From Macrotis lagotis (taxonomy: Eukaryota > Chordata > Mammalia > Peramelemorphia > Peramelidae): DNA of 64,000 nucleotides. The DNA lies in contig NC_133665.1 of assembly GCF_037893015.1 (NCBI RefSeq), positions 102,329,937 to 102,393,936 of the forward strand. The letters run 5' to 3'. Shown one piece after another: positions 24,007 to 34,983 of this stretch. The notes below the pieces were generated by a model that was not told where the DNA came from, made no database searches, and saw only the letters and a program-made list of their open reading frames with translations. The position numbers were made by a program, and so were the translations under genes. Within the stretch, counting starts at the first letter, position 1. Every line of letters starts with the position of its first letter.

Positions 24007-24306
24007 GGCTATTTTGGAGCTGGGCACTTGAGGTGGGGAGGGTGAGGAGAGCACGTCATCCATCCAGCCCAGCAAGGCTGGTGGGAAGGGGAGAGGGTGG
24101 TCTTCGCTGGAGCCATCAGCAGCGGAGCCACTGCAGGGGCCACCCGGTACAGCTGCCCCTCTCCCCTTGAGTCTGAGGGAGAGAGGGAGAAGGGAGAGAC
24201 CCCAGCCCTCTGCTCCCTCTCTCTCTCTCTCTCTCTCCAGCTGCTGCCCCCTCCCCAAATCCACCTTGGGACAAGCCTCCAGCCCTGACCACAGCCCAGA
24301 CCCCAG
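24007..24306 (+). promoter_or_regulatory. Candidate OBSCN promoter region and non-coding 5' exon
   Basis: A relatively GC-rich unique block. It ends in a consensus donor (cccag|gtaagcag, exon end 24306). A (TC)n tract plus CAG at 24213-24240 makes a possible acceptor, which would define a 66-bp non-coding exon 24241-24306. Two CAGCTG E-boxes (24150-24155 and 24238-24243) and a CArG-like gctattttgg with one mismatch (24007-24016) suit a striated-muscle promoter. No long frame is conserved-looking, so the exon would be 5' UTR, which fits because the OBSCN ATG exon begins with a splice acceptor. The link to OBSCN, 16 kb downstream, is inference. Confidence 0.3.
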
Positions 24307-25599
24307 GTAAGCAGGGACAAAGAGAGGTCTGGGGAGAGGGCTATTCTAGTAGCAAGAGCATTGGGTTGGGAGGCAGGCTATTGGACTTCCACTGAACTAT
24401 GAATTTACTAATGGTGTGACCTTGGGTAAATCTCTTTTCACATTTAGGACTTCAATTACTTCATCTGTATAAGGTGCTTGAGATCCATGTATTTCTAAGG
24501 ACTTCTCCAGCTCTGAATCCTCTGAGTCTGGCTCTTTGTATGTGTATATGGTGGATTGGAGGTAGGGTTGGGGAAAAGGATTTCTTATATTTGGGGAAAG
24601 CCCATTGTACAAAATCTGTAACCTGGGAGCAATTGAGAAGGTTCTTGGGACCAAACTGAGTCTCTTGGCTGACCTGACTTCCTGAAGGTCAGTCTCTCCA
24701 AGAGAAGGAACAATGGCCTCTTGGGGTTCATTTGGGCTATAATTTCACTCTTCAATGTGGGACCATCCATAGGGAGCTCTGAGCACAGTAGAGGATTGGT
24801 TGACACTCGTTCATGGGATAGAACTAATAAATAAGAATTCCTAATTCCTAAGCTTCTGGGGGCAATTAGGAACTTGGACAGTCCTCCTCCTTCCCCTCTC
24901 TTCTTTCCCTGTAGTCAGAGGACTGATCTTTTTTTCTTCCCCTCTACATTCCCAGGATTTTATCTTTGCTTCCCTTTCCTGAACAAGGTATCTTCCTCCA
25001 TTTCTGCCTCACTAAACCTTGCCCTTCAGAGGACACTCCCATAAAAGTATATCTGTGCCCCGGCACCACAAACAGGTTTGGGGAGACTTTGTTGGGCTCT
25101 AGGCTGCCCTGGTTGGGAGTAGACCTGACAGCTGGGGCTATTTTAGGCATGTTGTCTGGAGGGGGTGGGGGAGAGTTGACATCCAATTCCAGGCAAGAAT
25201 TTCCTGGCACTTGAGGCCAGTGTTAGGGCTGGGGAATGTTCAGAGGGGACCAAGCCAACCCCTTCCTCTTTAAACCCTTTCCTTAGGACTCCAACCCCTT
25301 AAAGCTCCTGGGAAAGAAGGGGCAGTGGTCTTAGCCTCAGATTAATTTCAGGGACAAAAGATTCCCAATCCCCCTCCTTATTCTCAAGATGTCACGTCTA
25401 GGATAGTTGTGGACTCTCAGAGGTGAGTCAGAAAGGTGAGGGGCATCTATGCAGGGAGAATGAAGTGATAGGGATATGGAAGAAGAGTTATGGCCACCAC
25501 ATTTTTGGAAAGACATTGACAAATGAGCTTGTTTAGAGGATGGTGACCAGATGGTTGAGAGGACTGGAAATCAGATCATAGGAGGGGGGGATTGCTTGA
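24307..25599 (+). other. Unique DNA without recognised gene or repeat
   Basis: Average composition. If the candidate exon at 24241 is real, this would be the start of OBSCN intron 1. Several short frames are open on both strands but show no family signature. Confidence 0.4.
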
Positions 25600-25990
25600 A
25601 GAGCTTTGGGATGTTTAAGTAGGCAAAAATAAGACAAGAGAAAACAGAATTGCTGTTTTCAAGTACTTGAAGGACTGTCAAATGAAAGAGGGATTAAGTT
25701 TGTTTTCCTTGGTCCCAGAAGACAGAGCTAGGAGCAATGGGAAGAAGTTACAGGAAGGCAGAAGTCAATTCAAGGTCAGGGAAAATGTTCTAATGGCCAG
25801 AATTGTCCCCAAATGGCTACCTTGGGAGGTCTTCACTGGGAACCTAGAGGACCACTGGTTAAGGATGCTTCTGAGGGGATTCCTTCATGGAGATGAGGTG
25901 GACTTGATGGCTTTTTTAGTCTCTCCAGCACTTACTGTACTATCAGGTACCAATAGGTGCTTAATAAATGCTTGTTGCCTATCTGACAGG
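25600..25990 (+). mobile_element. CR1/L3-like LINE 3' fragment
   Basis: Order of blocks matches a CR1-type 3' region: ttttcaagtacttgaaggac, a segment on tttccttggtcccagaag, then accttgggaggtcttcactgg and attccttcatgg. It joins at about 25940 to an L2-end-like taggtgcttaataaatgctt. Confidence 0.6.
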
Positions 25991-26379
25991 CCAGTGACAA
26001 AGACTGAATGGATCTTTGGTTGCATTGTTTTTTCTGGGCTCTCCATTTCTGCTCTTGGCAGAGTCTACAGATTTATAGCTGTGTATAAACAGCAGGGTAC
26101 AAATGTTGATCTGGGTTATCTGATATCCTCTCAAGGCAAGGCAGTGAAATGTTTGTTGATTGGGATGGAATCAGATGAGTTACAGGTGGTGATGTAAACT
26201 CTGAGCTTTGTAAAATCATGGAAGGATCCCTGGCTCAAGTGAGGAGAAAGTCTTCTTGGTGCTTTCTTGGTTTGTTAAAGAGAAAAATCTGATGGCATGG
26301 AAGACAGAACCAATTTGTTCTCATGGTACATCACAGATTCACCTCAAGACCCATCTTACCTTCTAGGGATGTCACCTTC

Positions 26380-26800
26380 TAGGTGACCTTGGACAAATCA
26401 TTTTACCTTCTGAACCTTAGCTTCCTCATCTGTAAAATGAAGGGCTAAAAATAACTGGTCTATAAAGTCCTTTGTCACTGGAATGGAAGCCTTGGTGTGA
26501 TGATTCTGTGAAATATGGGAGGTCAAAATGAAATCACCACATCTAGGTGGATGTTATGTCCTGTTCTGTGTGGTTACTATGGAAGGAATGAAACAATTAT
26601 TTATTATTAACCATCAGTTCTGTTCTAGATCCTATGCTAAGCGCTTTACAAATCTCTCATTTGATCCTTACAACTGCCTCATGAGTTAAGTGCCATTATT
26701 ATCCCTATTTTAAATGAGGAAAATGAGGCAGAAGTTGAATATGGTGAGGCTAGATAGGAACTCCTGTCCACTGTCCACTAGCTTCCTCCAGGTGGAGGTA
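26380..26800. mobile_element. MIR-type fragments
   Basis: 26380-26520 (+) contains gaccttggacaaatcatttta and cctcatctgtaaaatgaag. 26590-26790 contains atgctaagcgctttacaaat and cctatttt...gaggaaaatgaggc. Confidence 0.65.
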
Positions 26801-27041
26801 TCTATGAAGGGTACAAGAAAATTCACTTTAGTTCAACTATTATTAGGTTCCTGGGGCACTCAAAGTCCAGGGCTGAGTGTTGGAGATACAAAGATCAGAG
26901 AATGAGATCCTTTTACTTAAAGGTCACCAAACCTAACTGACCTTTCCACCCAACCCTCATCCAGGACAAAAATCTCCTCCCTAGCATATCCATGTGATTG
27001 TGAAAGTCAGATTCTTCTCAAGAAGTTTGTATTATAATAGG

Positions 27042-27044
<3 letters not shown>

Positions 27045-27093
<49 letters not shown>
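27045..27093. repeat. (TG)n microsatellite
   Basis: 49 bp of pure TG. Confidence 0.95.
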
Positions 27094-27094
<1 letters not shown>

Positions 27095-27284
27095 TGACAC
27101 AGAGTCAGAGACAAAGAGATACAGACAGAAAGAGAGATAGATCAGAACCCTCAGGCAATATTGGTGCAAACATCTTGCTTAGCCATGTTTCTGAGATACT
27201 AACTTGATTCAAAGTTCCATGAATAAAGAACCCATACCCTATTGATTATCATGTCCCTACTCTCCAGAATAGTGTGTTTGTACA

Positions 27285-27715
27285 TTTGTTGTTATTGTTG
27301 AATTATTTCAGTTGTCTCTGACTCTGGGACCCCTTTTGAAATTTTCTTGCAAAAGATACTAGAGTGGCTTTCCATTTCCTTCTCCAATACAATTTACAGA
27401 TGAAGAAACTGAAGCAAACAGGGTTAAGTGATTTGCCCAAGATCCCACAGCATGAAGTGTCTGAGGTCAGATTTATAGGAGTGTTTTGTTTCTTTTTTTA
27501 GATTTTTCAAGGCAATGGGGTTAAGTAGCTTGCTGAAGGCCACACAGCTAGGTAATTATTAAGTGTCTGAGGCCGGACCCGAACTCAGGTACTCCTGACT
27601 CCAAGGCCAGTGCTCTATCCACTGCACCACCTAGCTGCCCCTTGAGGTCAGATTTGAACCCAGGAAGATGAGTCTTCCTGATTCCAGGCTCAATACTCTA
27701 TTCCCTGTGCCACCT
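27285..27715 (-). mobile_element. Older composite SINE interrupted by a younger SINE
   Basis: Left part 27285-27480 reads gttgtctctgactctggg, then ggctttccatttccttctcc and a SINE body up to gaggtcagattt. The body resumes at 27642 with a repeated gaggtcagattt and ends ctgtgccacctaa. The repeated words are the target-site duplication of the younger insertion. Confidence 0.8.
27484..27641 (-). mobile_element. tRNA-derived marsupial SINE (nested)
   Basis: Complete minus-strand copy ending ccacctagctgcccc, inserted into the older SINE at 27285-27715. Confidence 0.93.
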
Positions 27716-28193
27716 AAGTACTACGTCCATTTAGTTAATGAATGGTGGTAGAAGGAAGAGTGAGGGGACCTAAAGAAAGCCCTGAAAAGTGGTATATATC
27801 TATATCTATATGTTTTATCTTCTTAGATCGTGAGATCCCTGGAAATGTGGTGGGTGGAAATGTGGTGGATTGAAATGTTGGACTTGGCACCCAAAGACCT
27901 GGGTTCAAGTTCTCCTTTGCCATTTAACACCAATGAAGCTTTAGAAAGTGATTTCCTCTAGCTCAGCCAAGATTTTCTTATCTGAATGAGGAAGCATTCC
28001 TCAATCTGCTAGTCATTTGCAAAATGGTAGCATTGATTTAAATTCATGGAGGACTGGATAAGGACAGATTGGGCATCTGATGTTAAACTTGACTCTATAG
28101 CCTTAAAATCAGCAAGTTCTATACTCTGGATTTGTTTTTCCATCTGTGTAAAATGAGGGGCTTGGGTCAGAGGATTTCTAAGGTTTCATCCAG

Positions 28194-28341
28194 TTTTTTT
28201 TTTTTTTGCAAGGCAAATTGGGTTAAGTACCTTGCCCAAGGCCACACAGCTAGGTAATTATTAAGTGTCTGAGACTGGATTTGAACCCAGGTACTCCTGA
28301 CTCCAGGGCCGGTGCTTTATCTACTGTGCCACCTAGCCACC
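28194..28341 (-). mobile_element. tRNA-derived marsupial SINE
   Basis: Minus-strand copy flanked by gtttcatccag on both sides, a target-site duplication. Confidence 0.93.
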
Positions 28342-28894
28342 TTGTTTCATCCAGTTTTAATGTCATATGAGTCTATTGGCAATGTAGCATAAAGGTAACA
28401 AATGTTGACCTGGGAGTTGGGAGAGCCGAGTTCTCATCTCAATTCTGCAAGGAGCTCACAGTATGCTACTAAGCAACTGTTTTCCTCTCTCTAGGACTGA
28501 ATTTTCTCCTTTATAAAATAAGGGTTGAAAATTTGGCTAAGATCCCTTTCAGTCTTAAGTCCTGTGATCCTCTGACCATTCACTAAAATGAAATCCAAGG
28601 TCTCTTCCTATCTAAAAATCCTCTGCTCCTACAAGACTCAGAACTATGTCTTATATATCCTTGTTTCTCAAGGTACCCAGTTCAGGGTCTGGTAAACAGT
28701 GTTAACAAATACTTGTTGATCTGTGGAGTGATTGATGGTTCTGATGAAAAGATGGATAAGTGGAGGAGATAAAGTTAAAGATTGAGTGGAATAGAGTGGA
28801 GCTAATCAGAAAAAGCTTCTGAAATAATGAGTTTTCAGAAGAGTAAGAGAGTTTGGTAGAGAGAAGGATTAGTAGGCTAAGTTTTTATGGGCAT

Positions 28895-29290
28895 GTTCTT
28901 TTTTTTAATTTTTAATTTTTTAAATTTTTTTAATTGGCTTTTAGACATTAGTCAGGGTTTTTTATTTTCTTTTTAATTCAGAACAAAATTCTCATAACAA
29001 GTATGCAAAATCAAGCCAAATAAATTCCCAAATTGACCATAACAAGAAATGAATGCCTCATTGGGTTAATCAGAATTTTCAGGTCTTTCAAAGGTACTTT
29101 TTTATAATATTGTTATTATGTAAATTGTTCTCATGGTTCTAGAGGTTTCCTTCAATTTTCATCAGTTTATACTAGTGTCACCAAGTTTCTCTGAAACTTT
29201 CTTATGCTACAATATTTGATTATACTCATTTAAATAATTCATTATATTCACATTTCATAATTTGTTCAGTCTTTTCTCAATGGATGAGTC
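28895..29290 (-). mobile_element. L1 3' UTR fragment
   Basis: T-rich start (the A-tail in reverse) followed by blocks typical of L1 3' UTRs, such as aaattgttctcatggttct and acatttcataatttgttcag. Diverged. Confidence 0.6.
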
Positions 29291-29689
29291 CCTACTCCCA
29301 TCCTGGTACCCAATTTATTGTTAAAACAATAAGGGATTCTAAAATATGTTTCTATGTCTGAGATCTTTCTCTCTTTCTTCAATCTCTTTGGTGTGTAGTA
29401 AGGCAGGGTTGTTGTTGTTGTTTCCATTTCAATTTGGCCGCTGAATGCTCGGATTTTCAATATGGTTTAATGAAAAGAGCCCTGGATCTGGGGCTGCTAG
29501 ACCTGGGTTCAGATCCTGACTTACCCAACAGTGTAATCTTGGCAAAGTTGTTTTATCTCTTTAGGTCTCAGTTTCTTTCTCTAGCATGTGAGTCAGTTGA
29601 ATTTTCCATTTGAATTTATAAATGAGTTCTATTATGTGTCTAAAAAGAAGTTACTACCTATTCTGTATTAATTTTCTCAAAAAACTAAA

Positions 29690-30120
29690 CTTCTTTTATG
29701 AGAAAAATATAGTCCTAAATAATTAAACCAGGGAAAGATAAAGTAAAGAAAGAGTCTACAGAAAGTTAATAGGAAGAGAGAGATGTTGAACCAGGACACA
29801 TCTTGGGGCAAGCTTCTGGGTAACAGGCTTAATGTGCACGGTAAGCCAGCAGAGGAAGCTGGGAAAGAATGGTCAGACAGATAGGAGAACCAGCAGAGAG
29901 TAATACCACAAATACTTGGAGAGGATAGAGGGTCTAAGAGGAAAAGACAGTCAGCAGTGTCAAATGCTGCCAAGAGGTCAGAAAGGATGAGGATTGGGAA
30001 AGGATCCTTGCTTGTATCTAGTGATTGGACCATTGGTAATTCTGTAGAGGGCAGCTTCAGATGAATGATGAGATCGGAAGAGAGATTTCAAGGGACTAAG
30101 AAATAAGACAAGTGGAAATA
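29690..30120 (-). mobile_element. L2 LINE reverse-transcriptase fragment
   Basis: The minus-strand frame contains ILSDLLAAFDTADCLFLLD and WFSYLSDHSF, the LLDLSAAFDTVDH...WFRSYLSDRSF block of the L2/CR1 reverse transcriptase. The conserved catalytic Asp of the AFD motif is present. It is an isolated fragment with no functional ORF. Confidence 0.85.
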
Positions 30121-30227
30121 AGAAGTGTAGACAGCTTTTTCCAGCTGCTTGTCAGAGACAGACAGACAGACAAAAACAGAGATACAGGAAAGGAGGGAGA
30201 GAAACAGATACAGAGAGAGACAGAGAA

Positions 30228-30231
<4 letters not shown>

Positions 30232-30319
<88 letters not shown>

Positions 30320-30351
30320 AGACAGAGACAAAGAGAGAAAGAGAGAGAGAG

Positions 30352-30396
<45 letters not shown>
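30232..30396. repeat. (GA)n microsatellite
   Basis: About 165 bp of GA with a few CAGA and GAAA interruptions. Confidence 0.95.
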
Positions 30397-30398
<2 letters not shown>

Positions 30399-31089
30399 AA
30401 GGTGGAGAGAGGGAAGGGAGAGAGAGAGAGATTGATTACTAGGCAATCTTGTAAAGGAGAAAGGAGGGGATGAGATCAAAGACAGGGATGTTTTGTGACT
30501 TGGTGGAAAGAGCATAGGATTAGGAATCAATCCGAATCTTGGTTCATCCACTTACTACTTATGTGACCTAGAGGTAAATCACTTTCCATCTGTGGGTTTT
30601 AATTTCTTATCTCTAAGATGAGGGAATTGGACAAAATTACTTCTAAAGTTCCTTCCAACTCTAAATCTATGATCATAAGAACTATACCAAAAACTGATAA
30701 ATACTGATGCAAAAGATTTATCATTGTTCTCATTTACCAATGAGGAAATTGAGACTGTCAGAGAGAGGTAAAACTTGCAGGGGATCACACATATCAGGAC
30801 TAGGATTTAATTCCAAGCCTCTTTTGGCTTCAAATTCAGTGCTCTTTTCAACCACTGGAAGTGAGTGGAAACTCACAGATCCACCATCTCTGTTTTGAAG
30901 GAATTTTATCTCCCTTTAATAGTCCTTTTAGAGAAGAGGAAAGCACTTTCCTAACCCTGGTTCCTGTAAATTCAGGTTAGAGAACTCAGGAGCAATAGAC
31001 AGTAGCTGTCACGTTTCTAATTGGGATAAATTACACTTGGTCTATTTACATTATTTATATAATTGGGATAAAGTACACTTGGATTATAA

Positions 31090-31225
31090 AAATCTACTTC
31101 TAGGAGTCAGGAGGAACTGAGTTCAAATCTAGCTTCAGACACTCTTGGGATCTGTGCAACCCTGGGCAAGTCGCTTAGTTCCCAATGCCTCTCTCCCACC
31201 AAAACAAACAAACAAACAAAAAACA
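31090..31225 (+). mobile_element. Older SINE fragment
   Basis: + strand body with ggagtcaggaggaactgag, caaccctgggcaagtcgc and a tail of (CAAA)n. Confidence 0.7.
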
Positions 31226-31599
31226 CAACAAAAACCTAGTTACATAAGCTCAGAATGGGGAAGATGTGACTGAATAGCAATTTGAGTGAAAAATCAGTTT
31301 CTAGTGAACTTCAAGATGAGTGTGGGTCAGCAGTGAGTCATACCCATCCCAAAACTAGCACAGTTAATGGAAGCATTGTTGGGGGCCTCACACTAGAATT
31401 GGTATCAAGGAATGTGGATTTGAATTTTGCTTCTTTCATTTCCTACCCACCAACACCTATGATAGTGAACAAATCACTTCCTCTTTTGATACCTCTGTCT
31501 TCCTATCTGTAAACTAAGGGCCTGGACTAAATCACCTCTAGTGTCTCTTCTATATCTAATTCTAGGAAGGGGAAGGGAGCAAGCTTTTATTGCTTTTTT

Positions 31600-32150
31600 T
31601 TTAATTGGTCAACAACCATTTGTCAGTACTTAGGTACTTTACAAAAATGATCTCATTTGATTTTCCTAAGAATCCTATGAGTTAGGAAATATTATTTCAC
31701 TAATTTATGGTTGAGGAAACTGATGATTTTCCCAAGGTTACATAAGTGTTGGATTTGAACTCAAGTCTTTCTGATTTCCCTACACTTTGTTCACTAGGCT
31801 GCTGCTGCCCTTTGCCCAGGCAAGCCGTGTCTGAAGGACAATGATCAATTCTGGGCCCCATATTTTACAAAGAGTGTTGGTGACTGATTATGACAGAAGC
31901 TACTATCCAAATCCTGATGGTAGTATCTCCTCTCTAAATCTCGATTTATTTATTCAGCTTGGAGAATTGAGTTTAGGAAGCAATGATAACCATCTTCAAG
32001 TATTTGAAGGGCAGATATGTGCAAGAAGAATCAGATTTGTTTTCTTTGGCTTCAGAAGATAGCATCAGCCAGTGAGAATGAAAAGGGATCAGATTTAGGC
32101 TCTATGTAAGGAAAAACTTCCTTCTAAGATTTCACCTAGCACTAGATGTT
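31600..32150 (+). mobile_element. MIR-like and CR1/L3-like fragments
   Basis: 31610-31810 resembles a MIR-type body (aaatgatctcatttgatttt). 31835-32150 is CR1-like: atcaattctgggccccata, then accatcttcaagtatttgaag and ctatgtaaggaaaaacttcc. Confidence 0.6.
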
Positions 32151-33044
32151 TATGATTTTTGTCCTTGTGGGGAGAGATAGTAAGATATGAAAAGCCTGGC
32201 TTCAGATCCTAACTCAGAAAAAACTGGATGTGTGACCATGGACAAATCACTGAATTTTTTGGAACTCTGGAATCTCTGAGTCTGAAAGCTATAGACATTG
32301 TCTTCATCTGTACTGGAGGACAAAGTTTCCACAAGAGAAGTGTCCTAGACAAATAAAAAAATATAGGAACAGATCAATGAGAAAAAAAATCCACTAACAG
32401 GATCCATCTTTCCTTCCCCTACTTTTCCCACTCCCCTATACTGCTGGGGGGTGGGTGGGCACAATTTGCCACAACCACAAACTGGAGAGGTTGAAAAGTT
32501 TCCTGGATATTATAATGAATATAATTGTTTAACATATTGGTACTCACTTTTTATGCTTAACTCTTCATATAATCACTGAATGCTGCAGTGGGAGGTTGGA
32601 AACTTCAGTTCTAGCACTGGCTTCTCCAGGAACTAACATGTGACTTTGGGCAAGTCATTTTCTCTCAGTCCATTTCCATTAGGAAAATGAAAGGACTGGA
32701 CTAAATAATTATTAAGTCCCTTGCAGTTTTCACCCTCTATGATTTTTATTGTGTAATTGTTCTTGGGTCACGGAGTCTGAAAGAAACTCATTTGATGTTT
32801 AATCAGAGCAGAAATCTTCATGACAACCTTAACAAGTCAATCAAACTCTTGGTGCTTCCAGAAATTCTTTGATATTTTATTGCAGATATTTTGCCAGTCT
32901 TCTCCAGGGTCAGGGGACTCACTACCAGTGAATGCATTTCCTTGATGACTGGTCTTCATTGTCAAAAAGTTCTTTTTTTTGAGAGCTAGCATGGTGAAGG
33001 AAGGCTAAAGAGCCAAAGTGGGAAGAACTGTATGTAGTCTGGGG

Positions 33045-33400
33045 GCCGGGGAGTCAGAATCAGATCAGGAAAGTCTTCCTGTAAGAACCTGTGATTGAGG
33101 TAGGTGTTAATGGATGGGTAGGAATTCAACAGGTGAATGGGGGAAGGGAGGATACCCTAGGAAAAGGAAACCGAATGGGCAGGGAGGAGCAGGGCAGGAG
33201 GGGGTGGAGGTGGCAGGAGGGACAGTTTGCCTGAAGTATTAAGTTCATGAAGGAGAGTAACAGGATATGAAACTGGAGGTAAGTTGGCATCAGATGGTGG
33301 AAGGCCTTGACTGCCAATAAAGCTTGAACTTTATTGAGTAGACCATAGGAAGCTGTTCAAGGGTTTTGAGAAGTGTTGAGAAAGCAATGCGGAAAGACCT
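33045..33400 (-). mobile_element. L2 LINE 3' fragment
   Basis: Antisense L2 text: gcatcagatggtggaaggcc, then actttattgagtagaccatagg. It occurs in the same order as in other L2 copies of the window. Confidence 0.5.
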
Positions 33401-33544
33401 GAGGGGTTGTTTTGGGCCAAAAGGTCTGGGTCTTGGAGTCCTAGTTTTATCATTAGTTATAAAACCTGCTATCTTCCAAATAGAAGGTGAGCATCTTGAG
33501 ACAGGAGACTGTTGTGTTTTTTGCTTTAATTTATATTACCAATT

Positions 33545-33730
33545 GCTTACCATTCTCCCACCCTCTCTTTCCTCTCTTCTCTTTTCTGACTCTCGATTTT
33601 TCAGTCTGTCCTCTTTCTCTTCTCTCCTTCTCTTTCTCTTCTGTCTCTCTTCCCTCTTTCTCCCCCCCCCTCTCTTTTTTTCTCTTTCCTTCTTGCCCCT
33701 TCTTCCTCCCTGGTCCCTTTTCTCTCATCT
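33545..33730. repeat. CT-rich low-complexity tract
   Basis: About 185 bp of pyrimidine-rich sequence on the + strand, without exact periodicity. Confidence 0.85.
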
Positions 33731-33931
33731 CTATGGTCTAATTATTTAATCTTTCTGAGCCTCAATATCCTCCTCTCCACAATGAGAGTTGATTGAGATA
33801 TCTATAGGGGCTCTCTACCCCCTTTTAGTGTGATGATGAAATCCATGCATAAGCATAAGTTGATCTAACAAGGGTTTGAAGATGGGTTGGAGAGGAGAAA
33901 GAGTGGAAACCTTGGGTGAGATATGGGGATG

Positions 33932-34079
33932 AGGGGGCAACTAGATAGCACAGTGGATAGAGCACTGACCCTGGAGTCAGAAGGGTCTGAGTTCAAAGGT
34001 GACCTCAGGCATTTAATAACTACCTAGCTATGTGACCTTGGGCAAGTCACTTAATCCCATTGCCTTGCCAAAAAAAAAG
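33932..34079 (+). mobile_element. tRNA-derived marsupial SINE
   Basis: + strand copy from ggcaactagatagcacagtgg to a poly(A) run. Similar flanks (agatatggggatga and agatgggcatga) suggest an aged target-site duplication. Confidence 0.9.
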
Positions 34080-34089
34080 AGAGATGGGC

Positions 34090-34480
34090 ATGAGGAGGCC
34101 TGTTAGGAGCATGTTACATCCAAACCCACAGCTGTTGCCATCCCTCAGCCCTGACTATGTGCTATTCCTCATGTGGGGGATGCCTCTGCTGCTTCTCAGC
34201 TCAGGGGTGCAGGGGGCCTATCCAAATCGGTCCAGCTTCATCATTAGCCTGCATGCAGCAGTGCACAGCCTCCCCTCTGAGAGCAGAAGCTACTAGAAGC
34301 ACAGTGAGTCAGCAACCCCTTTTTTAGCCAGGCCAACACCCCCGCTGCAAAGGACTCAGCCTGCCTCCTCCCTGAGAGGATTAAATAGGATTAAAATAAT
34401 ATGATAGCAAGCTGTTCCCCCTGCCCTTCATCCTCCTGCTCAGAGCCTGATCCGAGCTTTAGTACTTCAGCAGTAGGATG
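34090..34480. promoter_or_regulatory. Unique block, possible regulatory element (speculative)
   Basis: Repeat-free and slightly GC-richer than its surroundings. It holds tgagtcagca (34304-34313, AP-1/MARE-like), a CAGCTG E-box near 34129 and an AT-rich core ggattaaataggattaaaat. Nothing proves activity. Confidence 0.15.
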
Positions 34481-34540
34481 GGTCACATAGAACCATTCAT
34501 ACTCTCTTACTTGTTTGACCCTAGGGTCCACAAGTGTACC

Positions 34541-34708
34541 AAGTTGGCTGACTGTTATTACTGGGGTCAGAGTTCAGTCTGTGATGAGGGTCTGAGCTCT
34601 GAGGTTTTAGAGATCACTATTTGAGGTTTTAGAGTTGGCTGACTTAGTCATGACTGGGGTCAGAGTTCAGTCTGTGACGAGGGTTTGAGCTCTATTTGAG
34701 GTTTTAAA
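34541..34708. repeat. Two-copy tandem duplication of about 90 bp
   Basis: Both units share gttggctgact, actggggtcagagttcagtc, tgtga(t/c)gagggt, tgagctct and gaggtttta. They differ by a few bases and small gaps. Confidence 0.8.
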
Positions 34709-34967
34709 GAATCACATTTAAACTCTTGGCCTCGCTTGACTATGAGTTATATGGATGCTTTTTCTCAGAAACCAAATTGGAGATAATCATGAGTGCTCCA
34801 ATCAACCAACCCAACCCTTCTGTCCAAGGAGAAAGCCAAAGCACGCACCCTGAGTCAGTGGTATTTGATACACTACATCCCTTTTAGCTTCAGGGCACTT
34901 GGATTTCTTAAATTTTTCTCTTCTATCTCCAACACATTCCTTCAAAAAATTTCTTCAGATACTGCCG

Positions 34968-34983
34968 CCCCCCCCCCCCCCCC
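34968..34983. repeat. (C)16 homopolymer
   Basis: Sixteen consecutive C on the + strand. Confidence 0.95.

Noticed and set aside
23725-24320. Open frames of 95-179 codons around the candidate promoter
   Set aside because: They overlap each other on both strands, contain simple Arg-Glu or Ser-Leu runs from the (TC)n tract and match no family.
25667-26197. 176-codon + strand frame
   Set aside because: Most of it is the CR1/L3-like 3' fragment and an L2-like end. It is not a host gene.
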